Shown here piece by piece: positions 1-13,510 of a DNA stretch of 64,000 bases. The DNA is from Saururus chinensis. Lineage: Eukaryota; Streptophyta; Magnoliopsida; Piperales; Saururaceae. The stretch lies in assembly GCA_035235625.1 (NCBI GenBank), contig CP141143.1, forward strand, positions 26,209,092 to 26,273,091, written 5' to 3'. The position numbers and the translations under genes were made by a program. Each line of letters opens with the position of its first letter. Within the stretch, counting starts at the first letter, position 1. The notes below the pieces were generated by a model, which was not told where the DNA came from, ran no database searches, and was given only the letters and a program-made list of their open reading frames with translations.

Positions 1-79
1 AAAAATTAACCTTAAAACATTGCAAACTTTATAATATGATAAAACATGGTGGGACTTTGATTTGGACTCATTAGGTCCC

Positions 80-2900
80 CAGCCGGCTGGCCTCTAATGA
101 TTCACCTTTTTTGAGGAATCTTTGAAGCATGTGGGTACAATGGCTGATATGGTTGAAACTATCATTAAACTTTTCGAACAAATGAGATAATTTATGGAGT
201 GGAGCTAGAACATGATGCTTGTACTGGTTGCTGTCAATCAAGCCGGTCTTGAGAGGAAGGAGAGAAGTTTGTAGAGGAGAAAATGGGAGGATTTGGTGGG
301 GGAGATGTTAACGGTTGAAGATCATTGTTAATTGGTTGTAGGGTTTGCCATTTTTAAAGTTGGGAAGAACTACTCACACTAAGACCAGCTCGCTGTGAGA
401 CTTAATTATGTACACTATAATATCAGGAAGCTACAACCGTATTGTGAGTAGACCAACGATGGTCCATATAGAAGCACAAACATGGTCAAACAAGAGGAGA
501 GAGCTAAGTTGAGGGACATGCAAAGTTCAGAGATAACGGATTGAAGAAGAACCCTATCTCCAGGTGACGAGAAGCTGGTATTTTGTATCAGATAAGTAGG
601 TAAATCAGTAGCTGGATTTTTCTTATAAAAGCAAAATTCTGTTTTTCTTAAGCATACGTTTTTTTGCATTAAGAAAAAATTTCATCGACTAATTACAAAA
701 AAGTAGCGAGTATGAATCCTTGTTAATTACCTTCATGGAGAGAACATAAAGAGAGAAGTAATATCACAAGGAAAGTGTGAATAGCCTTGAAGTCTACCAT
801 TAGGTATAAGATTGATGATCTTAATTGCCCAACTCTTAAAAGCTATCCAAACTTGTCAAAACAGGTACTGGTATATGTGCTTAGAAAAATAAGAGCACCA
901 TGAACATGCTTAGGAGAATAAAAGCACAATGAACAACATATTCAAAATTATTAAAAGGTAACAAAAAAATGTTAACTTTGTTTAGTAATTTCGTATGATT
1001 TGCACACAAAAAAAGGTGCAAGATTCTCCATTTTAAATAGAAAGTATGAAGTGAAAACTAAAAGTACTGGCACAAACGGCAACCTAATCGAATGACAACA
1101 TGCAAGATTTGTATCCTTGAGGCATAAAAACTTTAGTGCAACATTGCTATACAATCAATCACAATACATAGCAACTTGCTCACCTTTAGGTCACAAAAAA
1201 TCTCCAAGCTCCCAAACCGATACAAGCCAAATTGGAGATGGCAGCAAAAGACCCTAACTGCCGCTCTACTTCATCAAATAGAGACAGTCCGGTGCGCCCT
1301 CCATTTATGTCAAGCCATTATAGGGACTTCAACAGAATACCCTATCCTCCCGCATAAGTATCTAGCCGTTATGGAGACTCTTACAGAGGTGAGTGGATTT
1401 GAGTTCCTTACGGAAGACCTTAGGATGACCATTTCAGCTAAAAACCCATTCCGGGAGGATAAGGACGGAAGGGGTTCTTAGTAGAAATGGTCATCCTAAG
1501 GTCTTCCGTAAAGAACTCAAATCCGCTCACCTCCGTAAGAGGTCCCATAACAGCTAGACACTCATGCGGAAGGATAGGGTATTCCATTGAAGTCCCTATA
1601 ACGGCTTGACATAAATGGCATGGAGACCATACTGTCTCTTTTTGACAAAGCGTAGTCGAGGTCTTTCGCTGCCATCTCCAATTTCGCTTTCATCTGTTTA
1701 GGAGCTTGGAGATTTTTTGTGACCTAAAGGTAAGCAAGTTGTTATGTATTGTGATTGATTGTACAACAATGTTGCACTGAAGCTTTTATGCCTGTATTCT
1801 GCACGTTGTCATTGGATTAGGTTGCCTTTCTATCACTTTTAGTTTTCATTTCATACTTTCTATTTAAAAATGAGAATCTTGTATGTTTTTGTGTGTGCAG
1901 ATCATACCAAATTACGAAACAAAGTTAATAATTTTTTGTTACCTTTTAATAATTTTAAATACGTTGTTCATGGTGCTTTTATTCTCCTAAGCGTGTTGTT
2001 CACGCTGCTTCATTTTCCTAATCACATTTATCAGTTTTAGGTACTTGTTTTGACAAGTTTGGATAGCTTTGAAGAGTTGGGTAAGATCATCAATCTTATA
2101 CCTAATGGCGGACTTCAAGCTATTCACACTTTCTTGTCATATTACTCCTCTCTTTATGTTCTCTCCGTGAAGGTAATTAACAAGGTCTCATACTAAGCTA
2201 CTTTTTTGTAATAAGTTGATGAAAATTTTCTCTTAATGAAAAAATGTATGCTTAGGAAAAACAGAATCTTGCTTTGTATGGGCAAAATCCAGCTACTGAT
2301 TTGCCTACTTCTATGATACAAAACACCAGCTTCTCTGTGTCATGTACTACACTACAGATAGGTTTTTTCTTCAATCTATCATCTCTAAACTTTACGTGTC
2401 CCTCAACTTAGCTCTCTCCTCGTGTCCAACCACGTTTGTGCTTCTATATGGACCATCATTGGTCTACGTCACAATACAATTGTAGCTTCCTAATATTATA
2501 GTGTACATAATTAAGTGCCACGTAAATTGGTCTTAATGTGAGTAGTTCTTCCCAACTTAAAAAATTGGTAAACCCTACAACCACCTAACAATAAACCCTA
2601 CAACCAATTAACAATTATATTCAGCTGTTAACATCTCCCCCACCAAAACCTCCCATTTTCTTCTCTACAAACTTCACCCCTTCGTCTCAAGACCAGCTTG
2701 ATCGAGATCAACCAGTACAAGCATTATGATCTAGCTCCACTCCATACAATTATCTCATTTATTTGAAAAGTTTAATGACCGTTTCAACCAAATCAGCCAT
2801 TGTACCTACATGCTTCAAAGATTGCTAAAAAGGTGAATCATTGCCGGTTGGGCACATAATGATTTCAAAACTAGAGTATCTAAAAGTTTAACTTTTTCTT
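80..2900. repeat. Long foldback (palindromic) element, copy 1
   Basis: Bases from about 80 to 1447 are repeated as the reverse complement from about 1472 to 2900, with only a short loop (about 1448-1471) between. For example, the left-arm text around 120-230 (tgaagcatgtgggtacaatg, then gtggagctagaacatgatgc) returns inverted at 2690-2830. Identity is high but broken by many small indels, so the arms have aged. Short reading frames inside (for example 1176-1481) show no family likeness and I do not call them genes. A second copy at 40960-44665 shares arm sequence and order but has a longer centre, so copy 1 looks like an internally deleted derivative. The outer right end is cut by a CACTA end at 2916. 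I cannot identify the transposase family that moves it. Confidence 0.85.
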
Positions 2901-2915
2901 TATCAATAAAACAAT

Positions 2916-4600
2916 CACTATAACAAAATGTACTATTAGCGACGCAAATAAAAGTGTCGATAAAAACCACTACTTGCGACACATACAAAATCTTCGAAAA
3001 AATGAACTATTAGCGACGCATCGTAATATTCGTCGCTAATAGTCATCTTTTAGCGATGCTTAATTTAAAGTGTTGCTAATACTAACCATATTAGCGATGC
3101 TTTCCAATAAACGTCGCTAATTAGTTACGCTATCAACAAACATCGTTAAAAGATATTTATTTAGAAAAAAGAAAAAAAATTAAATTATAACTATTAGCGA
3201 CCCTTTTTCTTAAGCATCGCTAATAATTTTAACAATAGCGATGTATGTTAGAAAGCGTTGCTAATAGTTATGATATTAGCGATGCTTAATAAAAGCGTCA
3301 CCAATAGTAATAAATTGAAAAAAAAATATTAAACTATTAACGGCGCTTTAATTAAGCGTCGCAAATAGCATTGATAATATCAGCACTTGTTTACAAGCGT
3401 TGCTATTAGCTTTATTTATTTTATTTAATAAATAATTACATTATAAATAAATATTAAAAAAACTAAAATAAACTTCTTAAATACAATATATTTTATTCAA
3501 TATTTACTATTTGTATATATAATAAATAAATATTAAAATTTTAATAAAAGGTAGTGCCAATAATAGATTAGACTTTCACTATTTATATATAATATATTTT
3601 ATTTCTTAAAATTTTTTATTAATTTTAAAATATAATTTATAATAAAAAAGAGAGAGTGAAGAGAGCAAGAGAGAGAAGAGAGAAAGGGTGATTAGGAGAG
3701 AGAGGGGGTGACTCAGAGAGAGAAGGAGGAGAGAGAGAAAGAGAGAAGAGAGAGAATAAGGAGAGTGACAAGAGTGCAAAGAGAGGGGGTGATAGAGAGA
3801 AAGAGAGAGAAGAGAGAGGTTGAGGAGAGAGGGTGAGGAGAGAGAGAAAGAGGGGAGAGAGGGTGAGGGGAAAGAGAGGGTAGAGAGAGAGTGGAGAGAG
3901 AGTGTGTAGAGAGTGAGGAGAGAGATAAGAGAGAGTAGAGAGGGAGAGTGTAGAGAGAGAGAATTAAAATTGATATTATAAATTATTTTTTTAAAATTTT
4001 AAAAATAAAAAAAATCTTATTAGTGACACATATATGTATGCGTCCCTACTAACTTAGGGTATTAGCGACGCATACATGTCGCTACTATCCTATTGCAGTA
4101 GCGACACATGCACGTATGTGTCACTACTAACTAGTGTAGTAGCGACTCATATATTATACGTCGCTAATAGTTTTTTATTTTAAAAAAAATAAATTAAAAT
4201 AGATAGAGAGACAGAGTGAGGAGAGAGGAGGGAGAGAGAGTGAGAGAGAGAGGAAGAGAGAGGAGAGATAGAGCGGAGAGAGAGAGGAGAGGAGAGGGGA
4301 GAGAGAGAGGAAGAGAGAGAATTAAAATTGTTATTATAAATTATTTTAAAAAAAAATTTTTAAAAAAATTCTTATTAGTGATGCATATACTTATGCGTCG
4401 CTACTAACGTATGTTAGTAGTGACGCATACATTATGCATCACTAATAGTTTTTTTATTTTAAAAATATTTAAATTAAAAGAGATAGAGAGAGTGAGGAAG
4501 GAGGAGGGAGAGAGGGGAGAGAGAGAGTAGAGAGAAGGGAGAGAGAGGAGAGAGAGGAAGAGAGAAGAGGAGAGAGAGAGAGAATCGATAAATAATACTT
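2916..4600 (+). mobile_element. CACTA element A, left terminus and subterminal repeats
   Basis: The segment opens with CACTATAACAAAATG, close to the plant CACTA terminus, followed at once by dense copies in both orientations of a TTAGCGACGC-type motif (2936-3400, 4020-4170, 4375-4450). These alternate with GA-rich blocks (3650-3960, 4200-4320, 4480-4585). This terminus-plus-subterminal layout is how CACTA (En/Spm) ends bind their transposase. It matches the left end of element D at 59732 better than that of element B at 14935. I find no matching right end before 14935, so the extent of A is unknown. A and D could each be a truncated copy of one family. Confidence 0.75.
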
Positions 4601-4824
4601 TATGCGTATTAGGGGCAATTTAGGATTTCTATGAGAACATTTTACCCCCGTTTTCACTTTTAACAATAGTATAGATTTTTTTAGACATATAAGCATGACT
4701 GATACGCTGAAAACGCATATTGGATTCTTGTGAAAGGCATTCCACCCCTTTGTACTATACTGAATGATATGATGATACTCACCTACATTGATCGACACTT
4801 CCTTCCATATGGAGAAGATAAGGT

Positions 4825-6993
4825 TAAGGGTGCTAACGAGCCGAGTCGAACCGAGTTTTGAAGTTTTTGAACTTGAGCTCAATTTTTCAAAGCTCGGCTT
4901 GAGCTTGATCGAACAACTCGAAGCCTAGCTCGAGCTCGGTTCTGCCAAAAACTCGAAGCTCGATTTAAGCTCAAACTCAAAAATTTACTATAGCAGTTCG
5001 AACTTATGTTCGAATTGAGCTCAAATCCCATTTACAACCCAATTTTTTTCCCTATAAAAAACCATATCAATCTAAAGAATCACATCAACATTACAAAAAT
5101 AAAAAAGATTATAACAACTATAATTTCATTCTATTAAAAATATCACTTCAAAATCTATGGCTTAAATAAGAGTTAATAAATTACCCACAAAAACCTTTCA
5201 TTGGTCACCAAAAATTTAGCTAATGTTGTACAACTCTCTTACATAATAATCCACCAAAAACTGAATTCACCAAAGTGCCATGACAACGCCAATTCATAGA
5301 TTCCAGATCTGATTACTCTTGTGACTACAAAAAAATTCGTTATTAGAACACTATATGGACCATTGGAGTTACATATTTCCTGTTGTGTGCATTGCCTGCA
5401 AATATAAAAATTAATAGGTAAGGCAAGGTCCGACAAAAACAGATAAACACATATCTTAATTTTCACACAGTCAAGAAGAGACCTCATAAAAAATTATTCA
5501 AGGTACAACCTCTCTCACTTATAACATTAAATAAGTTACAAAAACATTAAATAAGTTACAAAAGTCATCTTAGCAACCACCAAAGTTTCGCTGTCTATTT
5601 ATACATATGGACATGTTCAAAGCAGCCTCAAACTTCATGAATTGGTGTAAGTAGTGTGTTTACTTTGGCCTAAAAAATTCATAAGAAAAAGAAAGTTTGT
5701 GCTAAGTTAGCACTAGTTACTAAGATTTGAATTTACATTGAATCCTTGTATTCTTGATAACATAGGGAGGAGACATAGTGAACAATCGATTGGCAAAAGT
5801 TGGTGTAGTTACCACATTTATTCACTTTTACACAGTTTTGTCAAAGGAATCTTTTACCAAGTGCATACATGACATTTATAATATTTGTATTTGTATATAT
5901 AGTATTGATATGAATTTAAAATATTTAAAATTATATAATTTATTCTATATAATTTACTAATTATATTGAAGTCAATGTTATAGAGTTGGAGCCTCGGTTA
6001 TGCAAGTGTGTGAAAGAGTTTTGACAGAGTCTAAGAGACTCACAACACATTACAAATCACAAGTAAAACTTTTGGACCTATAATTGACTATTTATTTTAT
6101 GGTTTATAAATATAGGGGAGGAGCCAATGGTTTATTCTATTCAATTATATTTTTTAGTGGTCGTGACTCGTGACTGAAACTATATATATATATATATATA
6201 TATAGTAGTTAATAGGCAAAATCGTAGTTACTAGATATACTTAATAGGCAAAATTTCGACTTAGTAAAAGAGAAGTACAATTGTACGTACATAAGCAAAA
6301 GAGATGTAAAAACTTTAAATTAATAGGTAGAAATCTATACTTAGTTCCTAGATATACTTAATAGGCAAAATCTAGATATAGTTCACTAGCTCTCTAATTC
6401 TAGACCAATATGATTAGTTAGATTAAGAATATGCAAGTAGAATTACATATTTATATTTATTAGGATTAGAATGATTAAAGATAGTGTTTTAAAATTTAAT
6501 AATATATATTATATAGATGAGTAAGGGTATAATAGGAGTAAAATAAATTTTCATACCAAGATTCTTAATTTTATTAGTAGTAGGATTTATATTTATTTTA
6601 AATAAAATAGCATAATATGGATATTACATACTATAATATATAGTATATTATATACCTTATATTAATGTATATATAGTATATATATTTTTATAAAATAACA
6701 TAGAATATTATGGGTACATAAAAGGTGAAAGTTAAAAAATTTATATAATATGGGTATAATACGTAGGAAGTAATATATAACAAATCGAGCTCGAGCTCGA
6801 GCTGAGCTTCAAGTCGAACCGATTAAGTGTCGAGTCGAGTCGATTCGAGCTAACCCATGTTCGAGATCGGCTCGTTTATTTTCGAGTTCAAATCAAGCTT
6901 GAGTTGAGCTCCATTCGAGCCGAGCCAAATTCGAGTCGAACCGAGTTGAGCCAGTTCAGCTCGACGAGTTGGCTCGACTGGTTATCACCCTTA
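4825..6993. mobile_element. hAT-like non-autonomous element, AGCTCGA-rich ends
   Basis: The ends are TAAGGGTGCTAACGAGC and GGTTATCACCCTTA, an imperfect terminal inverted repeat of which the outer 8 bp are perfect. The element is flanked by an 8-bp direct repeat GATAAGGT at 4817-4824 and 6994-7001, the target duplication size of hAT transposons. Both ends carry runs built from AGCTCGA and CGAGTCGA words (4840-4990 and 6781-6980). The inside is AT-rich and I see no transposase. Removing it rejoins one open frame of the host sequence. A relative of about 1.6 kb lies at 28264-29845. Confidence 0.85.
6181..6203. repeat. TA microsatellite
   Basis: A run of alternating TA of about 23 bases lies inside the hAT-like element. 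Confidence 0.95.
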
Positions 6994-8168
6994 GATAAGG
7001 TGTGCAGTTATCTGCCATGAAAACAATACTGATAAGTCCCGTAGTTTAGCCCAATCCCATACTGATTGAACAATGTCGGATAGCAGTTGACCCAAAACAA
7101 TATAATCGGACTCAGGTTGGGCTGGTCGATCGAGCTCACGTTCCAATTGACAATGGAGTTGTTGATGACATCCTTGCACACATTGGACTCGTCAAAGGAT
7201 AATACTTCCAAGAGTCACCAACTTGCTAATCTACTAGGCCAAGTAGTGGAGAAGGGGCCTACTCCATGTCCTAGTTCATTTTCATCAGCACTAGGAAGAT
7301 ACCCTATGTTCCCTAGAGCCACAATGGCCTCATCTCAATAGGAGGCAGACTGGCCCCCACCATCGTTAATATGGATATAGGAAGAGGTTGTTGATTGTGT
7401 GGTCATGGCTAGTGGAGTGTAAATCCTCAAGGTTTACGTTCTCCAGCAAGTTGGGACGAGTATGTATGAGTTCTTCCACTGGTTGTAGGAGGCTAAGAGT
7501 TAGCCAGAGATGGGGAGATTGATCTGTTGCTCTATGTGAATAAAACGAGGACCCCCATGTGTACGATGGCCAATTGTGCTAAGTCCTCGTTTGAGACAAC
7601 CCACATGTTGTCTGCCACTTCATTCAAAATTTGTTTAATAAGATTCTTCTTGAGCCGCTTCCTTGGAAAAAAACCTTTTGAAGAATTGCCCCTTGCCTTG
7701 GGCAGCCTTCCTCTTGCCACTGTCCAACTTTAACGGATTCCTTTTCATACGCAAACCCATGATCAATGCAACCTCTTCCACCATAAGGTGTAGTATTTTG
7801 CTCCTAATGTTGAACACCTCTTGTGAGTCGTTGCAACACTCACCTATTAGAATGTTAAGGAGTGGCCTTAAGATAATGATTAACTTGCAATCGTATACTA
7901 GGTAGAACCCAATCTCCTCTAAGATTGCCTTGCATCCCAACCTCGATTCAATGAGGCCTTTAGATAGTCTAATTCCAGTAGGGAAACTGTTAGTTCCCAG
8001 ACCCGGTCTCCTCATGTAAATTCTCTTATTCTTCTTCTCTTCTGAGGCCTTCAGTGATTCCACCATTTGACTATATTCATCTAGCTCTTCATCTGTAAAA
8101 GATGTTATACATATGTATATCAACAATGGGTTGTGACCAAAATCAAAGAGTCCCGTTGATTCACATTA

Positions 8169-11100
8169 TGTAACTAACATACAAATACACGATGTACAAG
8201 GGCTAGTCGAAGCACACGGGGGCGACAAAATTTCATTGCAGAAGACTTTAACCCATAAATTGGGTATTTAATACATGCACGGAGTCGCACACCTTTAGTC
8301 CTTTGTGCAAGAGAAATAAGGTAAAATAAAAAGGGATAATAAGTCTGAAATAAATCCTCGCTCTCAACCCACATACATAACATCCTGAGCCAACACATGG
8401 CTTAAATCAGAAAATCTATGACAAGTCTAAAGGCAACAGATACACACGAGTTAGAAAACATAGTAACCCACACAAGATGTTCTGTGACCATAATAGCATA
8501 AATCAGAAGACAAATATAACATCCGGAAGCATCCCATGCATATCCCGGTCGTCCCTAATACAAGGAATCCTTATCAACTGCATGTCGTACAATGCAGCCC
8601 CACAACAAAACACAAAAAGAGGGGTGAGTAAAACTTAGTAAGGTTTGAAATAAGGCAACATTAATCAGAAAATAACCACGACATATCAACATGGTAATTC
8701 AGATCCACATTTCACCTACTATTCTCATTTCTGATTAATTTCCTTACCATGCCCCTATTTACCTATAAGTAATTATCTTGCATACAGGTATCTCATACAT
8801 ACTAATCATGACAAGAATAATTACCATATGACATAACATCCATCCTGCATAATAAGTAATTCTCACTCAATCACATCATGCATAAACCTTATATATAACC
8901 TGCATGAACAATGTCTCTAGCACACATTCAAATTATGCATAATAAACCATTCTCCTTCGTAGCATTCAACATGCATAACACGTGTCCCTAACACGTAATC
9001 ATATAATTCACATTCATATCATACATCCATAGATCATTCACCCTGCACGATAAGAGTCACAATCACACGATACTAAATCATGCATAAATCATATTCACAT
9101 GTGTCACATAATCTCAAATTATCCTTACACAACCTGTGTAATTTGGGCATAATATTATTTTATACACATGCATCATCAACAAATGGTGATTGTCTCCATC
9201 ATGGAGAGAATACAATCAAGCCACATAGGCTGGACATAGTCTAATTTCCACGAAGGAAACATAAAGTGTTTGGGGTAGTTAGCCCCTAAATTTGCTCGCC
9301 CTGGACAATCTTAGCCAAAGATGTCCAAATCCCACATAGAAAACCTAGAGTAGGTGTGTTCACCCTGGACATCTTATGCGGCGGGAAGAGTCTGAATTCT
9401 CACACAGGGAAACCTAGAACATGTGGTAGCCGGTGCACAAAGGCATACCACTCTAGATTCTCAGGGTGTGGATGACTATCTCAAGAAATCTCAACCGCAT
9501 GACAAGTACATAACTCGTCACCATTCAACTCAACTCAACATTAAATTAGATTGACTCAACTCGGGTAGTATCCATGTTCCACACAGGAACTCAAATCGAA
9601 ATCATGTCCTTTCGGACCAACCAATTTTCGATAAGCCAACTATCGATTAATCTTGCACGCAATCTCATATCATTGCATCTAATCGATTAAACACAGCTAA
9701 TCTCGATAAAGTCTTAATCGGAAATCCGTTTCATGATGCATGCAACATGGTACATATGTGGGCAAGGCATACATGAATCCTAATTTATGATAAATGCTCT
9801 CATTAGCCCTTCATGTATCATTTATAATCATAATACTAAACATCATCATAATTATTCTCCCACATGTGTGTGTACATGGTAAAAATATTTAATTCTAAGC
9901 ATATGAACATGCACTGTAATTAACTCATCATCATACTACACATGCACATTAACTTCTAATCATGGTTCTAACTGAAATTATGGGTGAAAACTATAAAAAA
10001 CCATTAATTAAGTCAAGTGTAACCTCATGCTAAACCTATGCAAGCATATTCACACCACACTTGAGTCTAGACATAGCATCACTATTCACCCATAATTTAA
10101 TCACATTATATGAAGACATACCATTTCATCCTCATGCTATAATCTTGCTAGAATCATGTTTAAAACATAAGGAATTAATCAATCATAGATTCAAGATAAG
10201 CAATTCTAACATGTGTAACCAACAACATGAGATTTTCACATAATACTTAAATATTCCTCATAATTCTCAACATCAATATATCATACCCTTCTAGTAGCTC
10301 ATTCTAGTTCAAATTACTCAACATAAACATAAGAAATGATACTTAAGCATGGAAATAGGGAAATGAGCCAAAAATGCACAAAACAGCCAAATCTACTGTG
10401 TTGGCGTTCGAACGCTCTGCAGGGGCCGTTCGAACAGCTGGCTGTTCGATCGGCCTGCATGGCCATTCGATTGGCACAACAATAGTTCCTAGTTCATCTT
10501 CCCCACTTCGAATTCAAAATCAAAACTTCACATACACTTCATAAAACATCAAATCTCATCGCCAAACTTCATGATAATCAAATCCATGCTTCCAGAACAT
10601 CAAATCTAGCCATTGCAAAATATAAACCCAAAGAAATCGCATCAAAGATTACTTCATTCACAAATCACCATTAAAGCTCATAATCATGGAACCCATTTCA
10701 AAATCCTATCAAAACTTATATCCGAATCACAACAACGTTTGAGAGCAAAACACTTACCTTCCAGCAAGTTCTTTATTTGAAATGACTCCTCAAACTCCTT
10801 CAAAACTTATCCAAAATATGATTTTTATTAATACTTCTCAAATCTGATTTTAAAACACCTAAAACCTTCAAGAACAAGTAGATTTAGGGTTCAAGAGACC
10901 CAAAAACAAAATTTCAAACATTAGGTTTTGAAATAGAAACCCAAATCAGTAGTTTTTTAGTGAAAATTGAGATTAATCCAAAGCAAATGAAGGGATTTGA
11001 AGGATTTAAGCAAAACCCTAATGGATTAATGAAACATCAAGCAAAACCATACCTTAATCTCCTTTCTCTTTTATGAAAATGAGGATTAGGCTCCTAACTC

Positions 11101-11311
11101 CAGGTCTCAGCCTTTTCCCAATAGGGAAAGTGGCTTAGACTTTCATTTTATAGTAAAGGGTGGGGTAGACCGAATTAACTAATGGGGAAAAAATAGGATT
11201 TTATACTAAAAATAGTAAAATTTGCTTATTTAAAACCTAATTTGATGTCTAAAAATTTCGAAATAATTTCTCAGGGTCTTAGGTTAATGTTATATCGTGT
11301 TATCGGTTACA
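8169..11311. mobile_element. Candidate solo LTR (Ty3/gypsy-like), about 3.1 kb
   Basis: The segment begins TGTAACTAACATAC and ends GGTTACA, giving a 6-bp inverted TGTAAC/GTTACA terminus as in many plant LTRs. It contains TTCGAACG words around 10400-10470, a run near 8620 reading GGGGTGAGTAAAACTTAG, and no coding capacity. These features are typical of LTRs of Tekay-like Ty3/gypsy elements. The flanking 5-mers (CATTA and CGATA) do not match, so the boundaries or the single-insertion reading may be wrong. It interrupts the coding remnant that ends at 8165. Short frames inside (8174-8398, 10061-10243) look like noise. Confidence 0.4.
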
Positions 11312-12349
11312 CGATATGATGCGTTCACATATACGATAACACAACAATTGAATGTCGTCTGTGGAATATCATGTTATTAATAACACATTATGTATACTAC
11401 ACATACACAATATGATGACATCTCCATATCATATATCGTATCATTGATAACACTATATAGTAAATATCGTATAATTGATAACATGGAAACCTACTAAGTG
11501 AATGGAAGTACAAACGATTGTGTGTTCCATAACATGATATATGAACAAGTGTGTATATGAACCTACGATTTAGAGCTAGAGAAGGCCATTACCACAAAAT
11601 TGATCCGAGTAGGATTAACTCCAAGATCGGCTGGTGATCTTCACCAAAGTTCGCTACTTTACCAGAAGCACGTCAATTTACACTCGGACAAAACTTCACT
11701 TCATGGCTGGAGCTCGCTTTGTCAAGGAAAATTTGAAGATTGGCTATCATAAACAACAAAAACTAGATGCTTGTGAAGTTTTTTCGCATTTCACTGATCG
11801 AATTTTGGAAATCGAGTCGACTGCCGATTTTTTGAAATTGCCAATTGGATGGGTTAAAAATAAGAACTTCCGCTACGCATTTGCTTCTCACTGATTGGAC
11901 TATGGAAACCAATGGTCAGACTGGTTGTTTGGGTGAAAATGCGATGGTGTAATGGGTTTACACGATATAAAACCCTAAACCCTAAGACATGGGTATTTCT
12001 ATCCAATTTTTTTCTAATATTGTGTAAGTCTAGGTTATGTGGCATTTTAGTTTAAAACCAGGGAATATGGAATATTGGCTTCTTTAGCCAGGTAATATGG
12101 AAAAATCTCTTAGTTTATTTTCCTTTCGGAGAGGAGTTTGGTTCTTAACAAGCTTCATCATCTGCAAAAAGCCTTGTGACTGTCAGCTACAGAGTCAAGA
12201 AGTTGAAGATGATGAACAATTGGTTATTGTTCATTGGTACTGTAGTAAGTCAAAAAGTTTCAATTTTTATCGATTTTATTCTAAACTTGTAAGTTTCTTT
12301 TCACTTAAGTTAATGGAGATTATAGTTTTAATTCTTAGATGAATGAGTA
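11312..12349. other. Unassigned AT-rich stretch with ATATCGTGTTATC repeats
   Basis: From 11290 to 11500 the sequence repeats short words related to TATCGTGTTATC and GATAACA in both orientations, which looks like a subterminal region of some DNA element. Reading frames at 11634-11894 and 12097-12342 are short and match no family I know. I see no gene. Confidence 0.4.
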
Positions 12350-13135
12350 GCTAAGTTTTTTCATCTAAGGCTGGGATTGATGATCATGATAGTTGATTAA
12401 ATTTCTTTTACATGTGCTTCAATGCTTGATTGTTTTACCTATTTTCAATTGATAAACTCTATCTTGGATATAAGATTAATAATGTTTTTCTTCTAATTTA
12501 AGGTGGTTTCTATTAGTTAGTTGCATGAATTTTTTAACTCTTGAATTAGGGTTGGGTAATAATTGTGATTTGCATCTTGTGGATACAATTATGGACTTAA
12601 TCTAATTATTATTGAGCAAAGGAGAACATAATTTTTACTCTTGAAAGTATTCTTAACGATGATATTTGTAATACATGGGATTGAATTCTAATGTGTTATG
12701 AGATAGTTTGGAAATTGATTCAACAATCATAGACATGGCTCTTTACAAATTAATTCGTGTGGATTCCCATGCCTTAGTAATTTTGTTAATTGGATATTTG
12801 AATAATTGCATATTACTTTCTTAGTTTAAATTGATTCTCAAAGATTTGATTTTTGTTAGTTTTTAGATTTAACTTTGAATTTTATTAGTTGTTCTGATAG
12901 TTTCAGTAACTTTACTTCTTTTATTTTCTTTGCTTTTCATTATTACTTATTTTAGGGCTTTTAAAGTAGGCGATTACTTGATAATTCGTTAACTAGGTTA
13001 GAATTAAACTAACTTAGATTAATATTAAGTTTTCCGATTTCAAGTCCCTATGGGATCGACCTTGTTTAACGGCTTTTCTACCTTTGATTTGTGCACTTGC
13101 GGGTAACAATTAAAATTTATCGAAAAGAAGCTTGA
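12350..13135 (+). mobile_element. Ty3/gypsy LTR-to-leader-like remnant
   Basis: The text ends with AAGTCCCTATGGGATCGACC at about 13040, then a phrase ending GTGCACTTGCGGGTAAC near 13110. Very similar phrases stand just before the primer binding site in Tat/Athila-type plant Ty3/gypsy elements. There is no PBS, gag or pol after it in this window, so it is a fragment. The identification rests on recognising this phrase only. Confidence 0.4.
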
Positions 13136-13239
13136 GCATGACCCTAGACTTGATCTAATCACATTTTGGTTTGTTTTACTCACTACGTTGTGAAGACGAA
13201 AGAGGTACCATACCTTTTTTAGGAGTAAATGATATAGTT

Positions 13240-13510
13240 GTAATGCCACAACAATATTGTTGTAATGTTTCAACTATATTTATTGCAGTATTGTTTCAAC
13301 AATATTTATTGTTATATTATTTTAACGATATTATTGTATTGTTTTAACACAAAGACATTCCAAGTTGATTACTATTGTCAGACTTCAGCAATAATGTTGA
13401 AATGTTTCAATAATATTGCTGAAATATTTTGGCAATATTGCTTAATTGTTTTAGCAATTTTGTTAAAATGATTGTACATTATTGCTGTAACATTTCAGCA
13501 TTATTGCAAA
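13240..13510. repeat. Array of CAACAATATTG-type motifs, left block
   Basis: The block has many copies of an imperfect palindromic word (CAACAATATTGTTG and variants such as AACAATATTGCTGAAATG) at short, irregular spacing. The same words return at 14310-14934, on the other side of MULE-like coding fragments. The two blocks may be subterminal arrays of one element. Confidence 0.6.

Larger units (their letters stand above)
4590..8165 (-). pseudogene. Broken unidentified coding stretch split by a hAT-like insertion
   Basis: On the minus strand an open stretch runs from 8165 through 7635. Around 7740-7830 it has a motif reading VEEVALIMGLR, which resembles the EDVALILGL-type motif of transposon-borne Ulp1-like or PMD-like plant proteins. 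Further open frames follow at 7211-6994 and, after the hAT-like insertion 4825-6993 is removed, continue in the same frame into 4816-4590: the halves join as TAHLI then FSIWKEVS. This shows the insertion hit a pre-existing open frame. The downstream part contains no domain I recognise. Position next to CACTA left end A suggests it may be a remnant of that element's accessory gene. The upstream side is cut by a candidate LTR at 8169. The family assignment is weak. Confidence 0.35.
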
